Positions 43,686 through 52,231 of a stretch of 64,000 nt of DNA are shown here, in pieces. The stretch is taken from the NCBI GenBank assembly GCA_947504205.1, contig CANNGL010000003.1, positions 248,001-312,000 of the forward strand, in the 5' to 3' direction. Position numbers and translations under genes: made by a program. Numbering within the stretch: position 1 is the first letter of the stretch; every line of letters begins with the position of its first letter. Under the pieces are notes generated by a model. The model ran no database searches. It saw only the letters and a list, made by a program, of their open reading frames with translations, and had not been told where the DNA came from. The DNA is from an uncultured Litoreibacter sp. (GTDB taxonomy: Bacteria > Pseudomonadota > Alphaproteobacteria > Rhodobacterales > Rhodobacteraceae).

Positions 43686-45068
43686 ATGCTCGGATTTTCG
43701 GAAAACTCAGATAACGCAACTGATCTATACCTGATCTCGAAAGAGGCATGTGATGATTGGTTAGATACACTTGATCCGCCTTTTAAGACTTGGCTTCAGG
43801 CAATGGGGTTCAAGGGGCAGCGGGGAAAAGCTGTCGTCGTTCCAGAGGACGCAGGGAAAGTCGCATTCGCCGTTGGCGGTTTAGGTGGAAACTCTGACGC
43901 ACATCGCCACCGGTTTGTGGTGGCAAACATCGCCAAGGCTCTACCCCAGGGTACCTATAGAATAGCCACGAAACATGGTGACGAGGAAATCGCCGAACAC
44001 AGCTTGGCATGGCTGTTGTCCAGCTACAGCTTTGATACCTACCGCGCTCAGCTCCCCCATAAGGCAGAGCTGATATGTCCCGATGGCGCTGATGAGCTGC
44101 GGCTAAGCGTCATTGCGAATGGTGAAGCATTGGCACGTGACCTGATCAACACGCCAGCGGCCGATATGGGGCCAACCGCTCTTCAATCAGCAGTAGAGAA
44201 TTTGGCAAACGAATACGGGGCGACGGTCGATACGATCGCGGGAGATGACTTGTTGACCCAAAACTTCCCCATGATTCATGCCGTGGGTCGAGCGGCAGAC
44301 GAGCCCCCTCGGCTGATTGACATGAGTTGGGGCGATACTGGACCATCGCTGGTTTTGGTGGGTAAGGGCGTGTGTTTTGACACAGGCGGGTTGAATATCA
44401 AACCTGGCGCTTCAATGGGCTTGATGAAGAAGGACATGGGTGGGGCGGCCAATGTCATGGGTCTGGCTTATATGATCATGGCGCTAAAATTGCCGCTGCG
44501 CTTACGTGTGTTGATTCCGGCTGTCGAAAATTCAATCGATGGCTCCGCGTTTCGACCACAGGACATTCTAAAGTCACGCAAAGGATTGACGGTTGAAATT
44601 AATAATACCGACGCGGAAGGCAGATTGGTACTGGCAGACGCTATTGCTCTCGCAGACGAAACGCCGCCTGACCTGATGATTTGCATGGCGACCTTAACGG
44701 GTGCCGCGCGCGTGGCGCTTGGTCCGGATATTGCGCCCTACTATACAGATAGTGACGATTTTTCTGACGCGCTGCAGGTGGCAGCAGAAAGGGTGCGTGA
44801 TCCAGTTTGGCGGATGCCATTTCATGATCCCTATGAAAGTATGATTGAACCCGGGATCGCTGATTTGGATAATGCGCCAAAGGGTGGGTTTGCAGGCTCT
44901 ATCACGGCTGGATTATTTTTGCGGCGGTTTGTCGAAGACACTGAAAAATTCGCGCATTTTGACATATATGGTTGGTCGCCCTCCTCTTTGCCCGGACGAC
45001 CAAAGGGTGGCGCTGGGCAAGGCATAAGATCTATTCTTGAAGCACTACCGAAGGCTCTGTCATTATGA
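43686..45068 (+). CDS. Leucyl aminopeptidase family (M17) metallopeptidase
   Basis: A 460-residue M17 peptidase. The catalytic domain has VGKGVCFDTGGLNIKPGASMGLMKKDMGGAANVMG, with the metal lysine and aspartates, and the signature NNTDAEGRLVLADAIALA, with ATLTGAARVALG after it. The family removes N-terminal residues in the cytoplasm as a hexamer with two metal ions per subunit. An in-frame GTG at 43665 is possible; the ATG at 43686 gives a normal N-terminus. The stop overlaps the NlpC/P60 gene as ATGA, an unusual peptidase pair that is often seen in Rhodobacterales. Confidence 0.93.
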   Translation: MLGFSENSDNATDLYLISKEACDDWLDTLDPPFKTWLQAMGFKGQRGKAVVVPEDAGKVAFAVGGLGGNSDAHRHRFVVANIAKALPQGTYRIATKHGDEEIAEHSLAWLLSSYSFDTYRAQLPHKAELICPDGADELRLSVIANGEALARDLINTPAADMGPTALQSAVENLANEYGATVDTIAGDDLLTQNFPMIHAVGRAADEPPRLIDMSWGDTGPSLVLVGKGVCFDTGGLNIKPGASMGLMKKDMGGAANVMGLAYMIMALKLPLRLRVLIPAVENSIDGSAFRPQDILKSRKGLTVEINNTDAEGRLVLADAIALADETPPDLMICMATLTGAARVALGPDIAPYYTDSDDFSDALQVAAERVRDPVWRMPFHDPYESMIEPGIADLDNAPKGGFAGSITAGLFLRRFVEDTEKFAHFDIYGWSPSSLPGRPKGGAGQGIRSILEALPKALSL

Positions 45069-45901
45069 AGCGAGATCAACGCCTGACCCCTGCAAACGGG
45101 CGCGTTGCGGCCCTGCATTTGAAGGGCGAAGTGGATTCGGTCAATTATGTCGATGGTGAACTGGCACAATGTCGAGCTGCGGCGGCCGATATCACGGGTA
45201 AGCCCGAAGGACGCAGAACTTCGCAGCTTCTGTTTGGGGACTTGTTTGAAGTCTATGAACGCCGCAACGGTCATGTTTTCGGTCAAGCTGTCTATGATGG
45301 ATACTGTGGCTATGTCAGAGAGGACCTTCTGGGCAAGCCGGAGGTTCCAACGCATTGGGTGGCCGTTCCGGCAACGCATCTATACCCTGGGCCAAATCTG
45401 AAGCTTCGCACGATGGGCGCGGTCTATTTTGCCTCCGAGGTAACGGTCGTCGCTGAAGAAGGTATTTGGGCACAGCTTCACACGAAGCAATATGTTCCGA
45501 AGTCTCATCTTGTCCCAATAGAAGTTCGGTTGGATGATCCCGTTGCTGTTGCCGATTTGTTTTTGGGCACGCCTTATCTTTGGGGCGGCAACACGCGTTA
45601 TGGCATCGATTGTTCAGGTCTTGTGCAAATGGCTCTGCGCTCTTGCGGTCACGACTGTCCGCGCGACAGCGATATGCAGGAGGCAGATCTGGGCGAGGAC
45701 GTCGATCTCGCCAACGTTGAGCGTGGAGATTTGGTTTTCTGGAAGGGCCATGTGGCCTTTGTTTCGGGAAGCGACAAGATACTTCACGCCAATGCCTTTC
45801 ATATGGCATGCGCCTATGAAGGGCTTCAGGACGCTATCAGTCGTATCGAAGCAGCCGGAGACGGACCGGTATCATCAGCCAAGCGGCTTCGGCTGGCTTA
45901 G
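45065..45901 (+). CDS. NlpC/P60-family cysteine peptidase
   Basis: A 278-residue protein with an N-terminal SH3-like region (about residues 40-150; TSQLLFGDLFEVYERRNGHVFGQAVYDGYCGYVRED) and a C-terminal NlpC/P60 domain: the catalytic cysteine in GIDCSGLVQ (about residue 185), histidine in GHVAFVSG and a further polar residue near ILHANAFH. These hydrolases cut gamma-D-glutamyl-linked peptides in the cell wall or its recycled fragments. There is no signal peptide, which fits action on cytoplasmic peptides beside the aminopeptidase. It is translationally coupled to the aminopeptidase gene. Confidence 0.92.
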   Translation: MKRDQRLTPANGRVAALHLKGEVDSVNYVDGELAQCRAAAADITGKPEGRRTSQLLFGDLFEVYERRNGHVFGQAVYDGYCGYVREDLLGKPEVPTHWVAVPATHLYPGPNLKLRTMGAVYFASEVTVVAEEGIWAQLHTKQYVPKSHLVPIEVRLDDPVAVADLFLGTPYLWGGNTRYGIDCSGLVQMALRSCGHDCPRDSDMQEADLGEDVDLANVERGDLVFWKGHVAFVSGSDKILHANAFHMACAYEGLQDAISRIEAAGDGPVSSAKRLRLA

Positions 45902-46242
45902 GTTACAGAGCGGATTAGCTTCTTTTCAAGAACGCGGAGGACCTGTCGCAGGTCACCACCACGCTTTAGAATTTGCCCATCCATACCAATGACAGCGTAT
46001 TGTTGTTGACGCATTGCAAGCTTCGGGCGCTTTTCGATGCGGTAAATCGGGTGCTCTGCTGTGCGCCTGAAAATCGAGAAAACGGCGACATCCTTGAGCA
46101 TTGATATGCCGTAGTCGCGCCATTCCCCGGCGGCGACCATTCGACCATAAACTGACATTATTAAATTTAGTTCTCGGCGGTGAAAGGCGACTTGTGGCGC
46201 GGGCCGGGTCGGGTGCAATGGGATAGGCACATTTTGGTTCAT
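45898..46242 (-). CDS. DUF2794-family small protein
   Basis: A 114-residue protein of the alphaproteobacterial DUF2794 family, visible in FHRRELNLIMSVYGRMVAAGEWRDYGISMLKDVAVFSIFRR and YRIEKRPKLAMRQQQY, with ILKRGGDLRQVLRVLEKK at the end. No function is established for the family. Its stop overlaps the NlpC/P60 stop by three bases, convergent. ATG 46242 is used; a GTG at 46269 is in frame. Confidence 0.85.
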   Translation of the reverse strand: MNQNVPIPLHPTRPAPQVAFHRRELNLIMSVYGRMVAAGEWRDYGISMLKDVAVFSIFRRTAEHPIYRIEKRPKLAMRQQQYAVIGMDGQILKRGGDLRQVLRVLEKKLIRSVT

Positions 46243-46445
46243 GCGGTCAGAATTGCTCAGGTTATCCACATGCGCAAGCTTTGCCTAAAATTTGCCAATG
46301 AATCTTCGCGTCATTTTCACATGGTGTTCATCAAACGACCGTGTTTGATGCCCATTCAGGACTTGTGTGTAGCGAGTGTTTGCTCAACCCGGTGTGGCCG
46401 ATCAGCCCCCACCCAGATGGCCACATCGGGCCTACATACAAAACG

Positions 46446-46480
46446 CAAAGCCCTGCCACCATTCCGGTGTCGGGGCTTTG
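46446..46480 (-). terminator. Terminator after the DUF4198 gene
   Basis: On the minus strand CAAAGCCCC...GGGCTTTG forms a hairpin with an inner CACC/GGTG pair, beginning five bases after the gene stop and followed by GCGTTTTG. It is a likely intrinsic terminator for the DUF4198 gene. Confidence 0.7.
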
Positions 46481-46484
46481 TCAA

Positions 46485-47306
46485 TTATTGGGTTTGTGGT
46501 GGTACAGCAAACGTGAGCGATGCCCAGAGGGATACCCAAACGGGTCCTGCGTCCGGGTCGTTATTTTCGAGCGGTTCCATTGCCACTGCATCGACCAGAT
46601 ACTCGTAGCCCGGTTCAATCGGAAAGCGACCATGTCCTGTTGAGTCAGTGCGGTAGAGTTCGATCTCAACGCTACCTTCCGGGTCTTTTACAAAGAGTTC
46701 GATTTGCGCATCGGGACGGGGCGATCCGTCTAGCAGGACCTGAACTTCCATCTCAACCAGATCCTCTGTGTAAGGGTTCTTTTTGGCGATTATTTCGGTG
46801 CGTAAGCCGACTTCGCGATCTGACCCCTCGCCATTTCCAATGGCGACAAGCGACTTCGCAAAACGACGGTACGACTCTTCAAAATTCTCCTGTCTGATGC
46901 CTCGATCTACATGGGCTTTTAGCACCCCTGCCATGTCCTTGTGGTTCACAAACTTTTCGAACTTTGGCCATTCCTTATAGGTCAACTTGTTGTCGCCCGT
47001 CTCATGTACGATGATAGCCAACCCGTCTTTTGAGGCGCTCATTGTCAGCGCAGGAACATCCCCGAGGCGACCTGTAACAGAGGTCGTGACATCGCCCTGA
47101 ACTATATCGAAACGCTCAAAAAGTCTCGGTTGAAACGAATAGGGTGGGCCTGCGAAATTCTGTCCGACCCTAATATCAGCTTGGACTTGCTCACCGGAAC
47201 CTATGACGTAAGTTGCGGGTGAAATCCAAAATTCATGAGCCGACAGCGGGGCAGTCATGTGTAGCGGAAATAATGTGATTGCGACGGCGTGGAGTAACTT
47301 TTTCAT
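46485..47306 (-). CDS. Exported DUF4198-family protein
   Basis: A 273-residue exported protein with a signal peptide (MKKLLHAVAITLFPLHMTAPLSA, cut before HEF). The mature part begins HEFWISPATYVIGSGEQVQADIRVGQNF, which is the DUF4198 start, a family linked to nickel or cobalt uptake and predicted to be a periplasmic metal-binding or beta-sandwich protein. The end has YEYLVDAVAMEPL typical of the family. The first residues H-E-F after cleavage could bind a metal. Its start overlaps, on the opposite strand, that of the HupE/UreJ-like gene. Confidence 0.85.
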   Translation of the reverse strand: MKKLLHAVAITLFPLHMTAPLSAHEFWISPATYVIGSGEQVQADIRVGQNFAGPPYSFQPRLFERFDIVQGDVTTSVTGRLGDVPALTMSASKDGLAIIVHETGDNKLTYKEWPKFEKFVNHKDMAGVLKAHVDRGIRQENFEESYRRFAKSLVAIGNGEGSDREVGLRTEIIAKKNPYTEDLVEMEVQVLLDGSPRPDAQIELFVKDPEGSVEIELYRTDSTGHGRFPIEPGYEYLVDAVAMEPLENNDPDAGPVWVSLWASLTFAVPPQTQ

Positions 47307-48435
47307 GAAACATATGCTGGTCTTTGCGGTCATGATGTCAACTCTGTTGGCCATCACATTCCCGATGGCTGCCCTAAGCCACGAGATTCGACCCGCAATT
47401 GCTGATGTGAGCCTTGATCAGTCGTCGCTTGATGTCTCGATTACCTTGACCGCCGAAAGCCTTCTGTCCGGTATGGACCTTCAAGGGTTGCAAGATACGA
47501 ATGAAGCGCCCGAAGCCGAGCGCTATGACGCCTTGAGGTCACTGCCGCCTGAGCAGTTGGAAGAAGAGTTTCGCGAAAATTGGGAAACCTTGTCAGAAGG
47601 GTTCACTGTTTTAGCCGGTGATACCACTGTCACTTTAGAGCTGTTGTCCGTGGAGGTATCGCCGTTGGGCGATATCGAACTGCCACGCGATACCAAGATC
47701 ACAGCTTCTGCTGCCCTCCCCGAGGATGACACCGAGCTTCGGTTGGGCTGGGCCGCGCAGAACGGTCCGATCATTGTTCGTCAGGCAGGGGCAGGCGATG
47801 AAGCATACGCAGGTTATCTTGAGAATGGTGCTTTGAGCGAACCTCTGCCGCGTGTCGGGTCTGTTACTGAAAGCGGTTGGGCCGTTTTCGCTCGCTACAT
47901 CTTCGTTGGCTTCGATCACATCGTTCCTAAGGGCTTGGATCATATCCTGTTTGTGTTGGGACTTTTCTTCCTGTCTTTGAAGCTTCGCCCGTTGATTACA
48001 CAGATCACAGTTTTTACTGTTGCCCATACTATCACATTGGCTTTGGCCAGTCTGGGGATTGTCACAGTCGCGCCAGAAGTCGTCGAGCCGCTGATCGCCT
48101 TGTCGATCGTGTATGTCGCTGTTGAGAACGTCTTCGTATCGCGAGTCACGCCTTGGCGCCCCGTTATTATATTTATGTTCGGACTCTTACATGGCTTAGG
48201 GTTTGCATCGGTTCTCGGGGAGTTCGGGCTTGCCCCAGGCCGTTTCGTCGCTGGCTTGATCGGCTTCAATATCGGTGTGGAAATTGGCCAACTCACTGTC
48301 ATAGCAGTAGCATTTTTGACGGTCGGCTTGTGGTTCGGAAAAAAGCCCTGGTATCGGCGCCTGATCTCCATCCCGGCTTCCATTGGGATTGCCTGTGTCG
48401 GGGCATACTGGGCCTTCGAACGGGCTTTTCTTTGA
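47305..48435 (+). CDS. HupE/UreJ-family membrane protein
   Basis: A 376-residue protein with a signal-like N-terminus, a periplasmic domain of about 190 residues, then a HupE/UreJ-type membrane domain. The family histidine and aspartate sites are visible: FVGFDHIVPKGLDHILFVLGLFFLS, FTVAHTITLALASLG, FGLLHGLGFASVLGEFG and GFNIGVEIGQL. Family members are thought to move nickel, cobalt or other metals or to help hydrogenase and urease. The large extra N-terminal domain is seen in the HupE_UreJ_2 type. It is divergent from the DUF4198 gene; ATG 47305 is used, but 47314 or 47332 are possible. Confidence 0.87.
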   Translation: MKHMLVFAVMMSTLLAITFPMAALSHEIRPAIADVSLDQSSLDVSITLTAESLLSGMDLQGLQDTNEAPEAERYDALRSLPPEQLEEEFRENWETLSEGFTVLAGDTTVTLELLSVEVSPLGDIELPRDTKITASAALPEDDTELRLGWAAQNGPIIVRQAGAGDEAYAGYLENGALSEPLPRVGSVTESGWAVFARYIFVGFDHIVPKGLDHILFVLGLFFLSLKLRPLITQITVFTVAHTITLALASLGIVTVAPEVVEPLIALSIVYVAVENVFVSRVTPWRPVIIFMFGLLHGLGFASVLGEFGLAPGRFVAGLIGFNIGVEIGQLTVIAVAFLTVGLWFGKKPWYRRLISIPASIGIACVGAYWAFERAFL

Positions 48436-48471
48436 GTATTGAACTCTAAGGTGTGATGGGCGTTAACCGAT

Positions 48472-49455
48472 ATGAAAGTTGTTTTACATCGTATCGCTTT
48501 GCATCTGGAGCCACTGTTTGACCGTATATTTGGTCGAACGGGAGCGGGCCGAGCGATCGACCCCTACATCGGATATGCTACAGAAACTCAATTGGTGGTA
48601 CGGGGTCGCGTCCTGTCAACGGTGAGGGAAGCGGTTGCGAAGGAAGGGCAAGGGGTGTGGTCCAACTTCAGGCAGATCATCTCATTGTTCCTAACCGATG
48701 AAGTTGCAAATGTGTCAGTCGGCTCGGGAGATGTTTCTGCGCTAACTGACGAAGAGGGGTATTTCACCCTTGTTCTACCGAAACCTACGAAAGAGGGCTG
48801 GCATGATGTCCCGGTCGGTATTGCGAGTCATCAAGTCACGGTGCTGTGCCCAGCATTTGTTCCATCGGAAAAGACGCGATTTCTGGTCATCTCAGATATT
48901 GATGACACTGTCTTGGAAACAGGGGCCTATCAACTTTGGCGCAATCTGTGGACATCATTAACCGGCAACAGTCTCAGCCGTCACGTCTTTCCTGATGCCA
49001 TCAAGATGATGAGACGATTGTACGAGGATGGGCAGAACCCGATTTTCTACGTGAGCTCATCACCGTGGAATTTCCACGGGTTCTTGTCTCAGATATTTGA
49101 TCGTAATGCCCTTGTTCGGGGGCCCATGTTCCTGCGGGATTTGGGTGTGAATGAGACGCAGTTCGTGACTGGAACCCACGGTGATCATAAAGGATCGAGT
49201 ATTGATACGATCCTGGAGGCCAACCCCGAGCCGCCTGCTATCTTAATTGGCGATACCGGACAGCATGATGCAGAGGTGTATCTGGCTGCGATAAAACGCC
49301 ATCCCAAGCGCATCGCAGCGGTTGTTTTGCGTGAACCAGGGCCAGGTCCAAAACGCAAGGCGCGTGAGGCCATGAACAAGATCAGACAGACAGGAATACC
49401 CTTGTTGCATGGTCCGAATTTCGAAGGAGTGGTGCCTGAGAAATTTGTGCCTTAG
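48472..49455 (+). CDS. App1/DUF2183-type phosphatidate phosphatase-like protein
   Basis: A 327-residue protein of the App1 (DUF2183) phosphatase family. The haloacid-dehalogenase-type motif I SDIDDTVLET occurs at about residue 140, followed by SSSPWNFHGFLSQIFDRN, and motif III-like GDTGQHDAEVY near residue 263. Yeast App1 is a Mg2+ phosphatidate phosphatase; the bacterial homologues likely act on phospholipids or related phosphates. A ribosome site is weak (AACCGAT). It is co-directional with the EamA gene, nine bases before it. Confidence 0.9.
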   Translation: MKVVLHRIALHLEPLFDRIFGRTGAGRAIDPYIGYATETQLVVRGRVLSTVREAVAKEGQGVWSNFRQIISLFLTDEVANVSVGSGDVSALTDEEGYFTLVLPKPTKEGWHDVPVGIASHQVTVLCPAFVPSEKTRFLVISDIDDTVLETGAYQLWRNLWTSLTGNSLSRHVFPDAIKMMRRLYEDGQNPIFYVSSSPWNFHGFLSQIFDRNALVRGPMFLRDLGVNETQFVTGTHGDHKGSSIDTILEANPEPPAILIGDTGQHDAEVYLAAIKRHPKRIAAVVLREPGPGPKRKAREAMNKIRQTGIPLLHGPNFEGVVPEKFVP

Positions 49456-49464
49456 ATAGGTCTC

Positions 49465-50403
49465 ATGGAAGCGCCGAAACAGAACATAGCTCTTGCGATC
49501 GGCGCTAAGCTGGGCGCGATTGTGTGTTTTATGGCTATGGCCACTTTGGTCAAAATTGCCTCTGCCTCCATCCCTCCGGGCGAGATCGTTTTCTTTCGAT
49601 CCTTCTTCGCACTTCCGATTATTTTGATCTGGCTTCTTTATCGGGGCGATCTGGCAACGGGACTGAAGACCGATAACCCAATGGGGCATCTTTGGCGGGG
49701 ATTCATCGGTACCTTGGGGATGAGCATGGGGTTCGCCGCTTTGGGCCTTTTGCCCCTGTCCGAGGTAAAGGCCATCCAATATGCACAACCAGTGCTGGTG
49801 GTGGTCTTCGCGGCAATGTTTCTTGGTGAGCCGGTCAGGGCCTTCCGGTTATCGGCGGTCGCGCTAGGGATGTCCGGCGTCATGATCATCATCTGGCCCC
49901 GCCTGACTGCCTTTACCGATGCTGGCATTGACCCGTATCTGGCCCTTGGCGCATTGGTTGCGTTTGGTTCTGCGCTGATGGCGGCGCTTGCGCATGTGTT
50001 TGTCCGAAAGCTCACACAAACCGAACCGACTTCAGCGATCGTATTTTACTTTGGGGTTACCGCGTCGACCCTTTCGCTTTTTTCGATACCTTTCGGCTGG
50101 GTCACGCCGTCACCACTTGAGTTTCTCATGCTGGTGGGCGCTGGGCTTGTTGGTGGCTTCGGACAGATATTCCTTACTTCCAGCTACAGGTACGCTGACG
50201 CATCGCTCATAGCGCCATTTGAATACTTCTCGATTTTGCTCGCTATCGGAATTGGTTATTTTGTCTTTGCGGAGGTGCCAACCCGCGTGATGCTGGTCGG
50301 CATTGTTCTGATTGTCGCTGCCGGCGTGATCATCATATGGCGTGAGCGGCAGTTGGGCCTGGAACGTGCGCGCGGCCGCAAGGTGATGACCCCGCAAGGC
50401 TAA
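49465..50403 (+). CDS. DMT-family (EamA) transporter, second copy
   Basis: A 312-residue ten-helix transporter with two EamA domains: MAMATLVKIASASIPPGEIVFFRSFFALPIILIWLL and AALGLLPLSEVKAIQYAQPVLVVVFAAMFLGEPV in the first, SALMAALAHVFVRKLTQTEP and GLVGGFGQIFLTSSYRYADASLIAPFEYFSILLAIGIGYF in the second. It belongs to another branch than the EamA gene at 25013 (low similarity by eye). Substrate not known. It follows the App1 gene closely. Confidence 0.9.
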   Translation: MEAPKQNIALAIGAKLGAIVCFMAMATLVKIASASIPPGEIVFFRSFFALPIILIWLLYRGDLATGLKTDNPMGHLWRGFIGTLGMSMGFAALGLLPLSEVKAIQYAQPVLVVVFAAMFLGEPVRAFRLSAVALGMSGVMIIIWPRLTAFTDAGIDPYLALGALVAFGSALMAALAHVFVRKLTQTEPTSAIVFYFGVTASTLSLFSIPFGWVTPSPLEFLMLVGAGLVGGFGQIFLTSSYRYADASLIAPFEYFSILLAIGIGYFVFAEVPTRVMLVGIVLIVAAGVIIIWRERQLGLERARGRKVMTPQG

Positions 50404-50409
50404 CACTTA

Positions 50410-50421
50410 AATTGCGCAATT
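50410..50421. promoter_or_regulatory. Palindrome AATTGCGCAATT upstream of the small ORF
   Basis: A perfect 12-base palindrome with the core ATTGCGCAAT at 50411-50420. The same ten-base core occurs at 51597-51606, just upstream of the ilvE start region. It could be a shared operator; the regulator is not known. Confidence 0.5.
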
Positions 50422-50503
50422 GCTTGCTGGTTTAAACACTGACTTAGCCTGCTGGTGAACCCCCACCCCATTTGTGGTATCATACTCTTGAAGGGAGTTT
50501 GAA

Positions 50504-50689
50504 ATGGCTAGACACATCCTGGACAGAACATCTAACAAATCGAATACAATCTTTGCGCATGCGATAAGTATTGCCAATCGGGAGCGTCCAGCGACGCCAA
50601 GCTTGTCGCTGCAGCGTCGCAAGAAATCGCTGAGTAAATCGACACGACTCGAACAGTTTCTACGAGTAGAGAGAAATCGGCGCGTTTAG
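50504..50689 (+). CDS. Possible small basic protein
   Basis: A 61-residue, very basic open frame (MARHILDRTSNKSNTIF..., ending RRKKSLSKSTRLEQFLRVERNRRV) with a strong ribosome site GAAGGGAG seven bases before its ATG. The upstream stretch TTTGTGGTATCATA could contain a -10 box (TATCAT). No family is recognised. It ends over the ilvE stop, convergent with it. Short length makes it uncertain, but the good ribosome site makes it more than noise. Confidence 0.45.
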   Translation: MARHILDRTSNKSNTIFAHAISIANRERPATPSLSLQRRKKSLSKSTRLEQFLRVERNRRV

Positions 50690-51555
50690 CTGCGCACCAA
50701 CTTTTCGTAGCCTTCTGCAATGTCGCGAGCAATTGCGCCGACCTCGAAATTGTAATCGCCGATTTGACCAACTGGCGTAACCTCAGCAGCTGTGCCGGTC
50801 AGCCAGCATTGTTCGAAGCTTTCCAGTTCTTCTGGCATGATATGTCGTTCATGGACCTTGATCTGCCGATCTCTGAGCATGCCAATAACAGTTTGCCGGG
50901 TGAGGCCATTCAGGAAGCAGTCTGGATCTGGTGTGTGAACCTCACCATCTTTAACAAAGAAGATATTGGCGCCTGTCGCTTCGGCAACGTAGCCTCGATA
51001 ATCAAACATCATCGCGTCAGAGCATCCTTTTGCTTCGGCGGCGTGCTTTGACATGGTGCAAATCATGTAAAGACCAGCCGCTTTCGCGAATGATGGAATT
51101 GTTTCGGGAGACGGGCGTTTCCACTTGGATATGTCCAGCTTAGCACCCTTCATTTTAGCGTCGCCATAGTAAGCGCCCCACTCCCAGGCAGCGATTGCCA
51201 TCCGGACGGGGTTTTTGTTTGACGCAACACCCATGTCTTCGCCAGCGCCTCGCCAAGCGACCGCGCGCACATAGGCATCAGTCAGGTTGTTTGCCTTCAA
51301 AACCTCATATTTAGCGGCTTCGATTTCATCAACTGTGTATGGGATGGGCATATCCAGTTGATCACCTGAGAAACGCAGACGCTCAGAATGCTCCCTGCTT
51401 TTGAAGATGGTGCCGTTATACGCGCGCTCGCCTTCAAAGACAGAAGAGGCGTAGTGCATGGCATGTGTCAGAATATGTACCTTAGAATCCCGCCAATCGA
51501 CGAGCTTCCCGTCCATCCAGATAAAACCATCACGATCATCATATCCGCCAGCCAT
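50686..51555 (-). CDS. ilvE: Branched-chain amino acid aminotransferase (IlvE)
   Basis: A fold-type IV PLP enzyme for the last step of leucine, isoleucine and valine synthesis. The 289-residue protein has IWMDGKLVDWRDSKVHILTHAMHYASSVFEGERAY, the lysine region AKAAGLYMICTMSKHAAEAKGCSDAMM and the conserved EATGANIFFVKDG. ATG 51555 gives the family start (MAGGYDDRDGF); the frame extends to 51594. A palindrome ATTGCGCAAT lies 42 bases upstream of this ATG. petP starts divergently 163 bases away. Confidence 0.94.
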   Translation of the reverse strand: MAGGYDDRDGFIWMDGKLVDWRDSKVHILTHAMHYASSVFEGERAYNGTIFKSREHSERLRFSGDQLDMPIPYTVDEIEAAKYEVLKANNLTDAYVRAVAWRGAGEDMGVASNKNPVRMAIAAWEWGAYYGDAKMKGAKLDISKWKRPSPETIPSFAKAAGLYMICTMSKHAAEAKGCSDAMMFDYRGYVAEATGANIFFVKDGEVHTPDPDCFLNGLTRQTVIGMLRDRQIKVHERHIMPEELESFEQCWLTGTAAEVTPVGQIGDYNFEVGAIARDIAEGYEKLVRS

Positions 51556-51596
51556 CGACCTGAACCTTTCATCACTGGGCATGCCCGTTTGCATTT

Positions 51597-51606
51597 ATTG
51601 CGCAAT
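51597..51606. promoter_or_regulatory. Palindrome ATTGCGCAAT upstream of ilvE
   Basis: Perfect 10-base palindrome identical to the core at 50411-50420, in the divergent ilvE/petP region 42 bases upstream of the chosen ilvE ATG. The position fits an operator for ilvE, possibly of an Lrp/AsnC-type protein because TTGCGCAA-like sites are common in that family; this is inference. Confidence 0.5.
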
Positions 51607-51718
51607 ATATGCCCGTTTCGGACATAAAATTACTAAAATCCGAAGAATCGCTAACATTCGCGACTTGGAAAGTCAACAAGGCTGACATAAACTGGTTTGA
51701 AGTCGAGGGGCGTTAACT

Positions 51719-52231
51719 ATGGCAGACCATATGGGTGGATCCGGGACCGGTGGCGGCGAGCAATTGCTCTTTCTCACGGATGATCAGCTAAGGCGTGGGA
51801 TTGAAGCAATGTTTTTTGCTTATCGTGGCTTCACGGCAGACCCGGACCGTATATTGAATGAGAGGGGTTATGGGCGGGCGCATCACCGCGCAGTCCACTT
51901 CATCAGCCGGTCGCCTGGAACGACAGTCAATAATCTGCTCGGTATTCTTGGTGTTACAAAGCAGTCGCTTAACAGAGTTTTGCGGACGCTGGTTGATGAC
52001 GGCCTCGTCGAGAGCCGCGTCGGCTCACATGATCGCCGGGAACGGCATTTGTTTTTGACGGAGGATGGTTTGGAACTGGAACGCCACCTATCCGAGGCGC
52101 AACGTGGTCGTATGAGGGCAGCTTACAGAGAAGCTGGACCTGAAGCTGTCGCGGGATTCCGCCTTGTTTTGGAGCAGATAATGGACCCAGATTTGCGCAG
52201 ACATTTCAAGACACTTAAGGAGGGTCAATGA
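51719..52231 (+). CDS. petP: MarR-family regulator, PetP-like
   Basis: A 170-residue winged-helix regulator of the MarR type, with GYGRAHHRAVHFISRSPGTTVNNLLGILGVTKQSLNRVLRTLVDDGLVESRVGSHDRRERHLFLTEDG as the recognition core. It is followed by an OmpR-type response regulator with an ATGA overlap, the same arrangement as petP-petR upstream of the cytochrome bc1 operon in Rhodobacter. Here petABC is not adjacent; the pair stands after ilvE, divergently. The first 16 residues are glycine-rich. The symbol is given from this synteny. Confidence 0.8.
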   Translation: MADHMGGSGTGGGEQLLFLTDDQLRRGIEAMFFAYRGFTADPDRILNERGYGRAHHRAVHFISRSPGTTVNNLLGILGVTKQSLNRVLRTLVDDGLVESRVGSHDRRERHLFLTEDGLELERHLSEAQRGRMRAAYREAGPEAVAGFRLVLEQIMDPDLRRHFKTLKEGQ

